DNA of 64,000 bases, taken from NCBI GenBank assembly GCA_009780435.1, contig WRAB01000011.1, positions 1 through 64,000 of the forward strand, given 5' to 3'. The stretch comes from Oscillospiraceae bacterium. Lineage in GTDB: Bacteria > Bacillota > Clostridia > Oscillospirales > Oscillospiraceae. A program made the position numbers and the translations under genes. Below are positions 49,181-56,179 of the stretch, piece after piece (the stretch's first letter is position 1; each line of letters begins with the position of its first letter). The notes beneath the pieces are model-generated. The model saw nothing but the letters and a program-made list of their open reading frames with translations, was not told the DNA's origin and ran no database searches.

Positions 49181-50410
49181 ATGGGGCAGGAGAAGCTGGA
49201 CTTTCAGGCGATTGATCAGTTTAGTCAGACCGTGATTAACTCGCTGGACTTTACAAAGCGCTCGGAAGACCTATTTTATGATACCGTTGATTTGGCGGAA
49301 TTTCAGGATAAAGATGCAGAGACGATTTTCAATTGTCTGAAAAACGAAATCCGCCTGATCCCCTTTGGCGATTATCTGAAACGATATATTTACTTGAAAA
49401 CGGGGATGGCGGGGGATTACTGCGCCGTCGATGTGCGGGAATATCAGCACATTATTGTGGATTCTTTCGCTGAAAACAATACGCCGAAGTCATTTTCCGA
49501 AACCACGGCTAAAATGAGCGCACTTTCAAAAAATTGGTTGACACAGGTGACGGTGAACCGTTCTGTCATATTTCTGCTGGGGTTCGGGCTCAACATGAGC
49601 GCAGAAGATGTTTCCAGGTTCTTGACCAAAGCACTGTGTGAGCGAGATTTTAATTTCAAAGACCCGGTGGAGATCATCTATTGGTATTGCTTTAAAAATG
49701 GCTATAAATTTTCTAAAATGCTTGCGCTGAGACGGCAATATGAAGCGTTAGCGCCTACCTTTGGCTACGCCGTTTATGGGGATAGGACAGTCGGGGTGCG
49801 TGATACCATCAAAGGCGTCAAAGACGACGAAGCGCTGTTGCGGTATCTGGCGGGGTTCAAGCAGGGCAATCTCACAGGTTCAGCCGGTATGACCGCAGGG
49901 CAATGGTTTTCTGATTTGTATCTAAAATGCAAAGGTCTGATTGCCGATTTTTACAATGCAGACGAGCTGGAACGGCGCGCAAACAAGACATGGAGTCCGG
50001 CGGACATTACCGAGGGAGATGTCGAAAAAGTGCTGTGTTGCGGGACGCCGGTCAATCACAGCGGCAACTTGGAGAGGCTATCTGCCTCGAAACTTTCCAA
50101 ATATTTTAGTGGCAAACGGTTTAGCAGACAGCATATCGCGGCCCTTCTGTCAAAATCGGTTGCGGTTGATCGCTTTGATTTGATGACCCTCAACTTCTTT
50201 CTTTTTTCACAAAATGAAGCATACGCCCACGACAGGAAGAACCGGTATATCGCGTTTGTTGACAGCACGAATGAGATGTTAGAAGCGTGTATGATGGGTG
50301 AGTTGTATATTGCGAATCCATTTGAGTGTTTTTTGCTGATGTGTATCCTATCAGACTGCCCCCTGGCGACCTATGCCGATGTCTGGGAGATGTCTTTTGA
50401 TGGGGCGTAA
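49181..50410 (+). CDS. Unrecognised 409-residue protein ending the kinase cluster
   Basis: A soluble, mostly helical protein with no signal peptide or membrane segment and no family I recognise. It opens GQEKLDFQAIDQFSQTVINS, contains WLTQVTVNRSVIFLLGFGLN and a Trp/Tyr/Cys-rich middle (EIIYWYCFKNGYKF), and ends LATYADVWEMSFDGA. GGAGG lies 7 bases before ATG 49181, 14 bases after the exporter stop; the frame extends far upstream into the exporter gene but those codons are a shadow. Position suggests a regulator, adaptor or substrate of the kinase-exporter system. Confidence 0.7.
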   Translation: MGQEKLDFQAIDQFSQTVINSLDFTKRSEDLFYDTVDLAEFQDKDAETIFNCLKNEIRLIPFGDYLKRYIYLKTGMAGDYCAVDVREYQHIIVDSFAENNTPKSFSETTAKMSALSKNWLTQVTVNRSVIFLLGFGLNMSAEDVSRFLTKALCERDFNFKDPVEIIYWYCFKNGYKFSKMLALRRQYEALAPTFGYAVYGDRTVGVRDTIKGVKDDEALLRYLAGFKQGNLTGSAGMTAGQWFSDLYLKCKGLIADFYNADELERRANKTWSPADITEGDVEKVLCCGTPVNHSGNLERLSASKLSKYFSGKRFSRQHIAALLSKSVAVDRFDLMTLNFFLFSQNEAYAHDRKNRYIAFVDSTNEMLEACMMGELYIANPFECFLLMCILSDCPLATYADVWEMSFDGA

Positions 50411-50425
50411 CACATAGGGGGCATA

Positions 50426-50466
50426 AAAAGTGGTCTTACAACATCGAGATGCTGTAAGACCACTTC
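50426..50466 (-). terminator. Terminator of tRNA-fMet
   Basis: AAGTGGTCTTACA and TGTAAGACCACTT pair perfectly. On the minus strand TTTTTATG follows, ending the tRNA transcript; it also blocks read-through from the kinase cluster. Confidence 0.85.
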
Positions 50467-50469
50467 TAC

Positions 50470-50546
<77 letters not shown>

Positions 50547-50561
50547 GTGTTGGAGAAACTT

Positions 50562-50590
50562 ATATTACCACAGGTGACGGGGCGCGTCAA
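50562..50590 (-). promoter_or_regulatory. Promoter of tRNA-fMet
   Basis: On the minus strand TTGACG and TAATAT are 17 bases apart, about 15 bases upstream of the mature tRNA 5' end. Confidence 0.75.
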
Positions 50591-50797
50591 GGGGAAATTT
50601 GAGGCGCGTATTATTTTTGAAATTTTTTTGCGAAAATGAAAATTAAGGATTGTACGATGGCGAAAATTGGTGTATGATGAGGGGACGTGTGCATGAGCAT
50701 ACATAATATTCCAGGGGGCAATGTCTGCGGTATGCTGGCTTTGACACATTCCCCCAAGGGACTTTATTACAGTTATGTTACATTCCGCTTTTTCGGA
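50591..50797. other. Intergenic region upstream of the S-layer promoter
   Basis: No gene recognised. A weaker promoter-like pair, TTGACA (50741-50746) and TTATTA (50764-50769) with a 17-base spacer, lies upstream of the main S-layer promoter, and GGGGG-AATGT / ACATT-CCCCC arms around 50712-50755 could form a hairpin. Confidence 0.4.
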
Positions 50798-50826
50798 TTG
50801 ACAAATTCTAGGGCCAGGGATATAAT
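50798..50826 (+). promoter_or_regulatory. Perfect consensus promoter of the S-layer gene
   Basis: TTGACA, 17 bases, TATAAT: an exact match to the vegetative consensus, as expected for a very highly expressed S-layer gene. It leaves a leader of about 125 bases before ATG 50960. Confidence 0.9.
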
Positions 50827-50959
50827 TCGTGTAAATTAAAAATGCGCGGCCTGACTATGCCCATTTTTGGTGCTCCTACCCGACGAACTGCTCATACGCA
50901 AACAGGGGAACGGGTGTTGTACATAAAAACAAAAAACATTTGTAGGAGGAAAAAATCGC

Positions 50960-53767
50960 ATGAGAAAGTCAAGAAAGATCCTTGCTCTGGCGCTGGCCCT
51001 GTTGATGATTATCGGCTTGGCCAATCCCGCCTTTGCAAACAACATCAACAATATGCACGACATTGATGATGTTACCCCGCGTTACATGCCCGCTGTTGGT
51101 GTTTTGTTTGGTCTGAACATCATGAGGGGTACAGACGCAGAGCGCATTGAGCCACAGCGTGACTTGGAACGTTCCGAGTTCGCAGCGCTCATCTTCCGTA
51201 TGATGACCGGCGGCAATGAAAGAGTGCCTGTCTCATACGTGCAGATCTTCGACGACGTGCCGATGACCGACTGGGCAGTCCACTACATCGCCTGGGCACA
51301 CTCACAGGGCATCATCGTCGGCCGCGGTGACGGGACCTTCGGCCCCCGCGCTACCGTGACCCTGCAAGAAGCTGCCGCCATGCTGCTCCGCGCCTTGGGC
51401 CGTGACAGCACAAACACAGAGTACCAAGGCGACAACTGGGCGCTGAACGCCTGGAGAGACGCCATTCAATTTGGTCTGACCAGAACTCTGCTGGGTACTT
51501 ATGATGGCACCATGTACGCCACCCGTGAAATCGCCGCACAGATGGTCTTCAACGCACTGTGTGCCACCCGCTGGCTGTGGGTTCCCGGTCTGGGCATCTA
51601 CATTACCAGAGCTGGCACCTATGGGGACCTGTTTGGCTTCTGCCACAGCGATGCCGTTAGAGGCATGGTTATGAACTTAGGTGTGGACGAAGATGTAGTT
51701 ATTGAACTACTTGTAGAACTCCCGAATAATGGCGGCGCTCCCATAACAGAATTGTCGTTCGATGGGAATGCACGTCCACAAGAAGTTGGCCGCATTGTCG
51801 ATGCCTTCGTCAATGACTCCGGTGAAATCATCTTCTTGCATGTCATCTCCACTGACTATGTTGTGCCTGCTCGCACTGGCCTTCCGGCCGCAGCAGATTC
51901 AGTTCTTTTGAGAGAGCTTGAGGTGCAACCAGGCCCTAACGCAACAATCGAAGAGATGTTGCTCTTCCCGAACTTTGTGCTCTACGATGAGACACTTGAT
52001 CTAAGGGAAGATGAGCGTCCCCGTGGGATGCATGAACAAGCCGTTGCCTACGTCCTTTGGGATGGCGAGTTTGTATCCGCTGTATTTGCAACCAAATGGA
52101 TCGCTGATCTAATGATCATGCCAAATGGTGACGTTAGCCTGACCAGACTGGAAGCAGGTCTTGATGACGGTTTTGCAGGCGAAAGATATGCAGATGATGA
52201 TCCTCTAACCAATGTTGACAACGGTGAGATGGAAGTGATTGCAGCTCCTGAGCGCATCGTCAACAATTCCAGCGTTAATCTGAACGCGAGAAACACGCGC
52301 CACTTCGTCAATGTAGAGCAGATCGGCAATAATTTCTATATTACCGATGTGGAGTTCTTTATCGGCACTGCAGATGCGTTCCAGCACGCCGCCGGTACCC
52401 TCACCATTGACGGTGTGACACGTATCTTTGACGTGGATGACCTCAATCAGCTCTCTGTGAGTCTGCGTTCTATCCATTGGGAACCCTTCACATTGGCAGA
52501 CCCCGAACTGCTTCCCCTTGAGTTCACATTCTGGATCAGCGGTGTGACTGGCGCTGTTGTCGCAATCGAACGTGCACCAGATATCGCCAGCATTGCATAC
52601 ATCCTGCGCGCCGGAGAGCGTACAGATGAATGGGGTCGTATCCAGTTTATCGCTGAAGTTGCATACATTGACGGCACAACGGCGATTCTCGTAACTGAAG
52701 AAAGTTTCGAAGACTTTGTAGATAGTGTTATTTGGTTACAAGAAGGTACGCGAGGCTGGGTTAACGATGGAGATGTTTCCGTAAGTGCCCTCACAAGTGA
52801 TAACGATGAGCTTAACCCTCGGGAAACCGATAACAGACTAGGGGCGGTTCACACATGGACACACCTCATCCCTGCGGACGTTCTTGACGCAGGCAATGCT
52901 GTTGACTTTGCTGTTGGCGACTACGAACCCGAAAGCTTGTTCATTAGCAGTAACGCACGCTTTGTGTATCTGGATGTTGCAGATCGTGCAACGCGAGATG
53001 CAGAGCTCAACGGCATTCCCTTCACGGCAACCGGCACCCATCGCGGACAAATTGCCCCCGGAACTACGTTCTGGTTTGTACAGTCTAGCGAAGGCTACCT
53101 GAACATGGTATTTGTCATTGCACCACACAGCGATTTTGCCGCCGGTCAAATCGTATTCCTGCCAGGCCCGTTTGAAATGCACGCAGGCGGAACACAGTTC
53201 ACCCATATTGCCTACAGCGCAACAACTGGTGAGCGTATCACGATCAATAACGGCGTGACAATGCAGGGTATCACAACCAACGCCATGATCGCAGCATTTG
53301 AAACTGCCGGTGGAATCGAATGGGATCCAGACTTAGACAATGCACCAGTAGATGGTATTTGGCATGTGCCTCGCGGGTTCTATCAAGTACATGTAAATGC
53401 ACTTGGCGTACAGACGCTAATCCCGCTTCTCGGCGGTGATGAAGACGGTATCTTCCTCTTCGGTGCCCAAGAATTCAACAGCTTCGATAGCGAAATCGTG
53501 ATTGAAACTGTAACTGCTGCGATTCCGAACCGCGTTTACCACATTGATGAAGAAGGTCTGAATCAGTGGGTAAATCAAGGAGAACTTTCGACAATTATTG
53601 TTGACCTCCGTGGCATCAACTCGCTCAGCCCTGTGTGGCCTGCGCCTGTTACGGATCTAGTGTTGGAAGAGGAAATGACAGTTGCGTTTGTTCGCCTCGC
53701 CAACATCGTTGCTCCTCATGGTGTAGACTTCATCACGATTGCATTCATCTTGGATGAACTTGACTAA
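50960..53767 (+). CDS. S-layer protein with N-terminal SLH domains
   Basis: A 935-residue secreted protein, likely the main S-layer subunit. Residues 1-27 are a signal peptide (KILALALALLMIIGLANPAFA). About 35-215 hold three SLH motifs (for example IFDDVPMTDWAVHYIAWAH and GRGDGTFGPRATVTLQEAA) that bind pyruvylated wall polymer. The rest is a long acidic beta-rich region with no known enzyme motif. AGGAGG lies 10 bases before ATG 50960, the promoter is perfect and codon usage is smooth, all fitting high expression. A strong terminator follows. Confidence 0.88.
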   Translation: MRKSRKILALALALLMIIGLANPAFANNINNMHDIDDVTPRYMPAVGVLFGLNIMRGTDAERIEPQRDLERSEFAALIFRMMTGGNERVPVSYVQIFDDVPMTDWAVHYIAWAHSQGIIVGRGDGTFGPRATVTLQEAAAMLLRALGRDSTNTEYQGDNWALNAWRDAIQFGLTRTLLGTYDGTMYATREIAAQMVFNALCATRWLWVPGLGIYITRAGTYGDLFGFCHSDAVRGMVMNLGVDEDVVIELLVELPNNGGAPITELSFDGNARPQEVGRIVDAFVNDSGEIIFLHVISTDYVVPARTGLPAAADSVLLRELEVQPGPNATIEEMLLFPNFVLYDETLDLREDERPRGMHEQAVAYVLWDGEFVSAVFATKWIADLMIMPNGDVSLTRLEAGLDDGFAGERYADDDPLTNVDNGEMEVIAAPERIVNNSSVNLNARNTRHFVNVEQIGNNFYITDVEFFIGTADAFQHAAGTLTIDGVTRIFDVDDLNQLSVSLRSIHWEPFTLADPELLPLEFTFWISGVTGAVVAIERAPDIASIAYILRAGERTDEWGRIQFIAEVAYIDGTTAILVTEESFEDFVDSVIWLQEGTRGWVNDGDVSVSALTSDNDELNPRETDNRLGAVHTWTHLIPADVLDAGNAVDFAVGDYEPESLFISSNARFVYLDVADRATRDAELNGIPFTATGTHRGQIAPGTTFWFVQSSEGYLNMVFVIAPHSDFAAGQIVFLPGPFEMHAGGTQFTHIAYSATTGERITINNGVTMQGITTNAMIAAFETAGGIEWDPDLDNAPVDGIWHVPRGFYQVHVNALGVQTLIPLLGGDEDGIFLFGAQEFNSFDSEIVIETVTAAIPNRVYHIDEEGLNQWVNQGELSTIIVDLRGINSLSPVWPAPVTDLVLEEEMTVAFVRLANIVAPHGVDFITIAFILDELD

Positions 53768-53780
53768 CCAACCCCAGCAC

Positions 53781-53855
53781 CCCACCATGACCCCATGGTG
53801 ACCCCCAAGTAAAACCGAAAGCCCGCCCAGCGCAATCGCGCGGGGCGGGCTTTTG
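53781..53855 (+). terminator. S-layer terminator, repeat copy 1 of 5
   Basis: A small ACCATG/CATGGT hairpin, then AAAACCGAAAGCCCGCCC and GGGCGGGCTTTTGTG forming a strong intrinsic terminator just after the S-layer stop codon. The same ~75-base unit recurs at 54182, 54658, 55063 and 55486. Confidence 0.85.
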
Positions 53856-53870
53856 TGCGGTGTGTGGGTG

Positions 53871-53900
53871 TTGACAAGAGGGAGCGTGTGGGTGTATAAT
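53871..53900 (+). promoter_or_regulatory. Antitoxin RNA promoter, unit 1
   Basis: TTGACA and TATAAT with an 18-base spacer, driving a short RNA toward the toxin gene on the opposite strand. Confidence 0.75.
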
Positions 53901-53906
53901 GAGTAT

Positions 53907-53995
53907 ACGAAAAGGAATTGCCGCTTTTGGCGAGGCGGCTCAGTCCTAAATGGTTACCGAGACGCCTTGACCATCAAGGCGTCTCATGTTATTTT
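53907..53995 (+). ncRNA. Antisense antitoxin RNA, TA unit 1
   Basis: Predicted from the promoter to the hairpin GAGACGCCTTGA/TCAAGGCGTCTC (53959-53985) with a T-rich tail. Its 3' end runs into the 3' end of the toxin transcript on the other strand, as in txpA/RatA-type systems. Ends are estimated. Confidence 0.6.
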
Positions 53996-54078
53996 CTCCT
54001 GCTTTTACACAGGGCAATAACAGCCAGGAACAACGTGACGAGTGCAAAAAGCACATCGTATGTAACGTATGCATCCAT
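53989..54078 (-). CDS. Holin-like type I toxin peptide, unit 1
   Basis: A 29-residue peptide: a short polar start, one hydrophobic helix (VLFALVTLFLAVIAL) and a basic tail CKSRRK. This is the layout of holin-like type I toxins of Firmicutes, which insert in the membrane. ATG 54078 follows AAAGGGGGTGATGCT. Its promoter and the convergent antisense RNA complete a type I module. It is too short for routine gene finding. Confidence 0.75.
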   Translation of the reverse strand: MDAYVTYDVLFALVTLFLAVIALCKSRRK

Positions 54079-54132
54079 AGCATCACCCCCTTTCGGGAGT
54101 GACCGGGCCGCCTAGCGGAAATTCCTGGTATT

Positions 54133-54161
54133 ATTATACAGGATGAAATAGGTTATTGCAA
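54133..54161 (-). promoter_or_regulatory. Toxin promoter, unit 1
   Basis: On the minus strand TTGCAA and TATAAT are 17 bases apart. The sequence is identical in unit 3. Confidence 0.75.
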
Positions 54162-54181
54162 GTGTTGTGTTGACAAAGCAT

Positions 54182-54260
54182 CCCACCATGTGACCCCATG
54201 GTGAAATCCAAGTAAAACCGAAAGCCCGCCCGGCGCAATCGCGCAGGGTGGGCTTTTGTG
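54182..54260 (+). terminator. S-layer-type terminator, repeat copy 2
   Basis: Same unit as at 53781, with a few changes (GCCCGCCCGG and AGGGTGGGC arms). It separates TA units 1 and 2. Confidence 0.75.
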
Positions 54261-54278
54261 CGGTGTGTGTGGGGGGAG

Positions 54279-54307
54279 TTGCCAAACTTTGTTGCGTAGT
54301 GTATAAT
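54279..54307 (+). promoter_or_regulatory. Toxin promoter, unit 2
   Basis: TTGCCA and TATAAT with a 17-base spacer on the plus strand; this unit is inverted relative to the other three. Confidence 0.75.
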
Positions 54308-54362
54308 GCAAATAGGAATTGCCGCTAGGCGGCCCGGTCACTCCCGAAAGGGGGTGTTGCTT

Positions 54363-54446
54363 ATGGTTACATATACCGAACTGTTCCAGTTTGGCATGTT
54401 ACTTGTAGCAGTTATCGCCCTGTGTCTTCGGCACAGGCGTAAATAA
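54363..54446 (+). CDS. Holin-like type I toxin peptide, unit 2
   Basis: A 27-residue peptide starting MVTYTELFQFG, with hydrophobic core MLLVAVIALCL and basic tail RHRRK. AAAGGGGGTGTTGCTT precedes ATG 54363. It is a close relative of the unit 3 peptide: apart from the core they share MVTY, ELFQFG and AVIALCLRHRRK. The antisense RNA comes from the minus strand in this unit. Confidence 0.75.
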   Translation: MVTYTELFQFGMLLVAVIALCLRHRRK

Positions 54447-54533
54447 ACCGAGCACGCCTTAGCATTTGTGCAAGGCGTGCTCAACTCCATCTAGGACTGG
54501 GCCGCCCTACCACAGGCGGCAATTCCTTTTCAT
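54441..54533 (-). ncRNA. Antisense antitoxin RNA, TA unit 2
   Basis: Runs on the minus strand from the promoter at 54540-54569 to the hairpin GAGCACGCCTT/AAGGCGTGCTC (54450-54482), followed on that strand by GGTTTATTT, overlapping the toxin gene end. Ends are estimated. Confidence 0.6.
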
Positions 54534-54539
54534 GTACCC

Positions 54540-54569
54540 ATTATACACCCACACGCTCCTTCTTGTCAA
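54540..54569 (-). promoter_or_regulatory. Antitoxin RNA promoter, unit 2
   Basis: On the minus strand TTGACA and TATAAT with an 18-base spacer, nearly identical to the antitoxin promoters of units 1, 3 and 4. Confidence 0.75.
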
Positions 54570-54657
54570 TACATCCTTCGATACTTTTGGCCAGTTCCTC
54601 TGGCATGGAACCTGACCGAGGGAGTTGTGTGTGTTGACAAGGAATCACCCCAGCAAC

Positions 54658-54733
54658 CCACCATGACCCCATGGTGAAATCCAAGTAAAACCGAAAGCCC
54701 GCCCAGCGCAATCGCGCGGGGCGGGCTTTTGTG
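54658..54733 (+). terminator. S-layer-type terminator, repeat copy 3
   Basis: AAGCCCGCCC and GGGCGGGCTTTTGTG arms as in copy 1; it separates TA units 2 and 3. Confidence 0.75.
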
Positions 54734-54751
54734 GCGGTGTGTGTGTGGGTG

Positions 54752-54781
54752 TTGACAAGAGGGAGCGTGTGGGTGTATAAT
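54752..54781 (+). promoter_or_regulatory. Antitoxin RNA promoter, unit 3
   Basis: TTGACA and TATAAT with an 18-base spacer; same flanks as unit 1. Confidence 0.75.
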
Positions 54782-54787
54782 GGGTGT

Positions 54788-54880
54788 ACGAAAAGGAATT
54801 GCCGCTTTTGGCGAGGCGGCTCAGTCCTACAAGAGAACAGAGCACGCCTTGCACAAAGCTAAGGCGTGCTCGTGTTATTT
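54788..54880 (+). ncRNA. Antisense antitoxin RNA, TA unit 3
   Basis: From the unit 3 promoter to the hairpin GAGCACGCCTT/AAGGCGTGCTC (54840-54871) followed by GTGTTATTT, overlapping the toxin gene end. Ends are estimated. Confidence 0.6.
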
Positions 54881-54958
54881 ACGTCTGTGCCTAAGGCACA
54901 GGGCAATAACAGCTATAATCAATAAGCCGAACTGAAACAATTCTGCATATGTAACCAT
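54875..54958 (-). CDS. Holin-like type I toxin peptide, unit 3
   Basis: A 27-residue peptide starting MVTYAELFQFG, hydrophobic core LLIIAVIALCL, tail RHRRK. It differs from unit 2 only in the residue after MVTY and in the core. ATG 54958 follows AAGGGGGTGTTGCT. Gene, promoter and antisense RNA are arranged as in unit 1. Confidence 0.75.
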   Translation of the reverse strand: MVTYAELFQFGLLIIAVIALCLRHRRK

Positions 54959-55013
54959 AGCAACACCCCCTTTTGAGGAGTGACCGGGCCGCCTAGCGGC
55001 AATTCCTGGTATT

Positions 55014-55042
55014 ATTATACAGGATGAAATAGGTTATTGCAA
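55014..55042 (-). promoter_or_regulatory. Toxin promoter, unit 3
   Basis: On the minus strand TTGCAA and TATAAT with a 17-base spacer. Confidence 0.75.
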
Positions 55043-55062
55043 GTGTTGTGTTGACAAAGCGC

Positions 55063-55139
55063 CCCACCATGACCCCATGGTGAAATCCAAGTAAAACCGA
55101 AAGTCCGCCCGGCGCAATCGCGCGGGGCGGGCTTTTGTG
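55063..55139 (+). terminator. S-layer-type terminator, repeat copy 4
   Basis: Same unit as copy 1 with small changes (AAAGTCCGCCCGG). It separates TA units 3 and 4. Confidence 0.75.
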
Positions 55140-55157
55140 GCGGTGTGTGTGTGGGTG

Positions 55158-55187
55158 TTGACAAGAGGGAGCGTGTGGGTGTATAAT
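55158..55187 (+). promoter_or_regulatory. Antitoxin RNA promoter, unit 4
   Basis: TTGACA and TATAAT with an 18-base spacer; the promoter is conserved although the downstream RNA is different from units 1-3. Confidence 0.75.
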
Positions 55188-55193
55188 GGGTAT

Positions 55194-55292
55194 ACGAAAG
55201 GCGTTGCCGGTAAACGGTTAGCCTAGAGAGAACAATGAGTTATTCGGAAAATAACCGCTTGCTTTCAGAGGGCTGGGCGGTTATTTCCTGTC
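55194..55292 (+). ncRNA. Antisense antitoxin RNA, TA unit 4
   Basis: From the unit 4 promoter to the hairpin GGAAAATAACCGC/GCGGTTATTTCC (55246-55288), which also covers the toxin stop codon on the other strand. Ends are estimated. Confidence 0.55.
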
Positions 55293-55364
55293 TAAGTAGT
55301 TTATTAGCATTATAATCAACACCGCAAAAGCGAGCATTAACGATATAGCTTCAAATACTGACAA
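55281..55364 (-). CDS. Holin-like type I toxin peptide, unit 4 (classic Hol_Tox type)
   Basis: A 27-residue peptide starting MSVFEAISLML, with hydrophobic core AFAVLIIMLI and tail NYLDRK. This is very close to the classic putative holin-like toxin of Firmicutes (start like MSVFEALSLM, tail like DRKKK). It starts with TTG 55364 behind AAAGGAGGTGAGGCCCA. It is a different subtype from units 1-3, yet sits in the same module layout. Confidence 0.8.
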   Translation of the reverse strand: MSVFEAISLMLAFAVLIIMLINYLDRK

Positions 55365-55432
55365 TGGGCCTCACCTCCTTTCGGAGGATATTGGCTAACC
55401 GCATACCGTACGTAACTGGCAACGCCGCCTAT

Positions 55433-55461
55433 ATTGTAAACTACGCAGTATGCCTTGTCAA
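55433..55461 (-). promoter_or_regulatory. Toxin promoter, unit 4
   Basis: On the minus strand TTGACA and TACAAT with a 17-base spacer. Confidence 0.7.
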
Positions 55462-55485
55462 CATCCCCTGACCAACCCCAGCAAC

Positions 55486-55560
55486 CCCACCATGGCCCCA
55501 TGGTGGAACCCAAGATCAAACCGAAAGCCCGCCCAGCGCAATCGCGCGGGGCGGGCTTTG
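55486..55560 (+). terminator. S-layer-type terminator, repeat copy 5
   Basis: Last copy of the unit; the final tract reads GGGCGGGCTTTGC rather than TTTTGTG. It ends the TA array just before the holin gene. Confidence 0.7.
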
Positions 55561-55643
55561 CACTTGTTCGCTCCCATTCGCCCATAACGGTGTATCATTG
55601 CGCCAGAACTAGTACGCAACGAACAAAAAGGAGTAGATACGAG

Positions 55644-56084
55644 ATGCGGGCAGAGTGGAAGATGGGGGGCGCTGCGGGATTGGCGGCGTTGTCGGCGATT
55701 TGGGGCTGGTTCGGTTGGCTGGTGGTGCTGTGGATTTTGTGTATGGTGGTGGACTATGCCACGGGTACGGCGGTGGCCTGTAAGCGGGGGAAATGGTCGT
55801 CCGGCATGGCCCGGGACGGGATATGGGGTAAGCTGGGAAGTATAATCGTGGTGCTGGTGACCGTGGGGCTGGATGTTGGGATCGGGCTGATCCTAATGGA
55901 GATGGAGGCCCTGCCGTTTACGTATACCGTGCTACTTAGCCCCATAGTGATCTCCTGGTATATCCTCACAGAGATGGGCAGCATCCTGGAAAATGCCGGC
56001 GCACTGGGTGCGCCCATGCCGGATTTCCTGGTGCGCTGGATCGCTGCGCTACAGCGGCGCGTGGAGCGGATGGGGGAGGAGTAG
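55644..56084 (+). CDS. Phage-type holin, TcdE/holin_4_1 family
   Basis: A small membrane protein that can form lesions in the cytoplasmic membrane; relatives serve in phage lysis or toxin release (TcdE). The 146-residue protein has a first membrane segment (LVVLWILCMVVDYATGTAVA) with the family VDYATG motif, KWSSGMARDGIWGKLGSIIV, a third segment near 80-110 and a charged C-terminus. AAAGGAG lies 10 bases before ATG 55644. The frame opens earlier at 55455 through the terminator repeat, which is a shadow. No endolysin or phage gene is adjacent. Confidence 0.8.
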   Translation: MRAEWKMGGAAGLAALSAIWGWFGWLVVLWILCMVVDYATGTAVACKRGKWSSGMARDGIWGKLGSIIVVLVTVGLDVGIGLILMEMEALPFTYTVLLSPIVISWYILTEMGSILENAGALGAPMPDFLVRWIAALQRRVERMGEE

Positions 56085-56131
56085 GGGCGGCAACCTGCCG
56101 CCCGTTTATTCCACTGTACCGTTTACAAATG

Positions 56132-56169
56132 AAAGCCCAGGTCTGCACAAAAACGCAGACCTGGGCTTT
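56132..56169. terminator. Bidirectional terminator after holin and ABC permease
   Basis: AAAGCCCAGGTCTGC pairs perfectly with GCAGACCTGGGCTTT between converging genes. Confidence 0.85.
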
Positions 56170-56179
56170 GCTGATATCC

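Noticed and set aside
38528-50410. Type VI secretion regulation or phage-defence island
   Set aside because: Kinase, phosphatase and FHA proteins occur in T6SS, but no structural T6SS genes are present, and there are no nuclease, helicase or methylase genes as in defence islands.
50842-51066. 74-codon open frame over the S-layer leader
   Set aside because: It runs into the S-layer signal peptide region in another frame and has no ribosome site of its own.
53781-55560. Regularly spaced repeats that could suggest a CRISPR array
   Set aside because: The repeats are ~75-base terminators about 400 bases apart, the sequence between them encodes toxins and promoters, and there are no cas genes.
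55644-56084. Prophage remnant
   Set aside because: Only a holin is present; no integrase, capsid, tail, endolysin or att-like repeats were seen.
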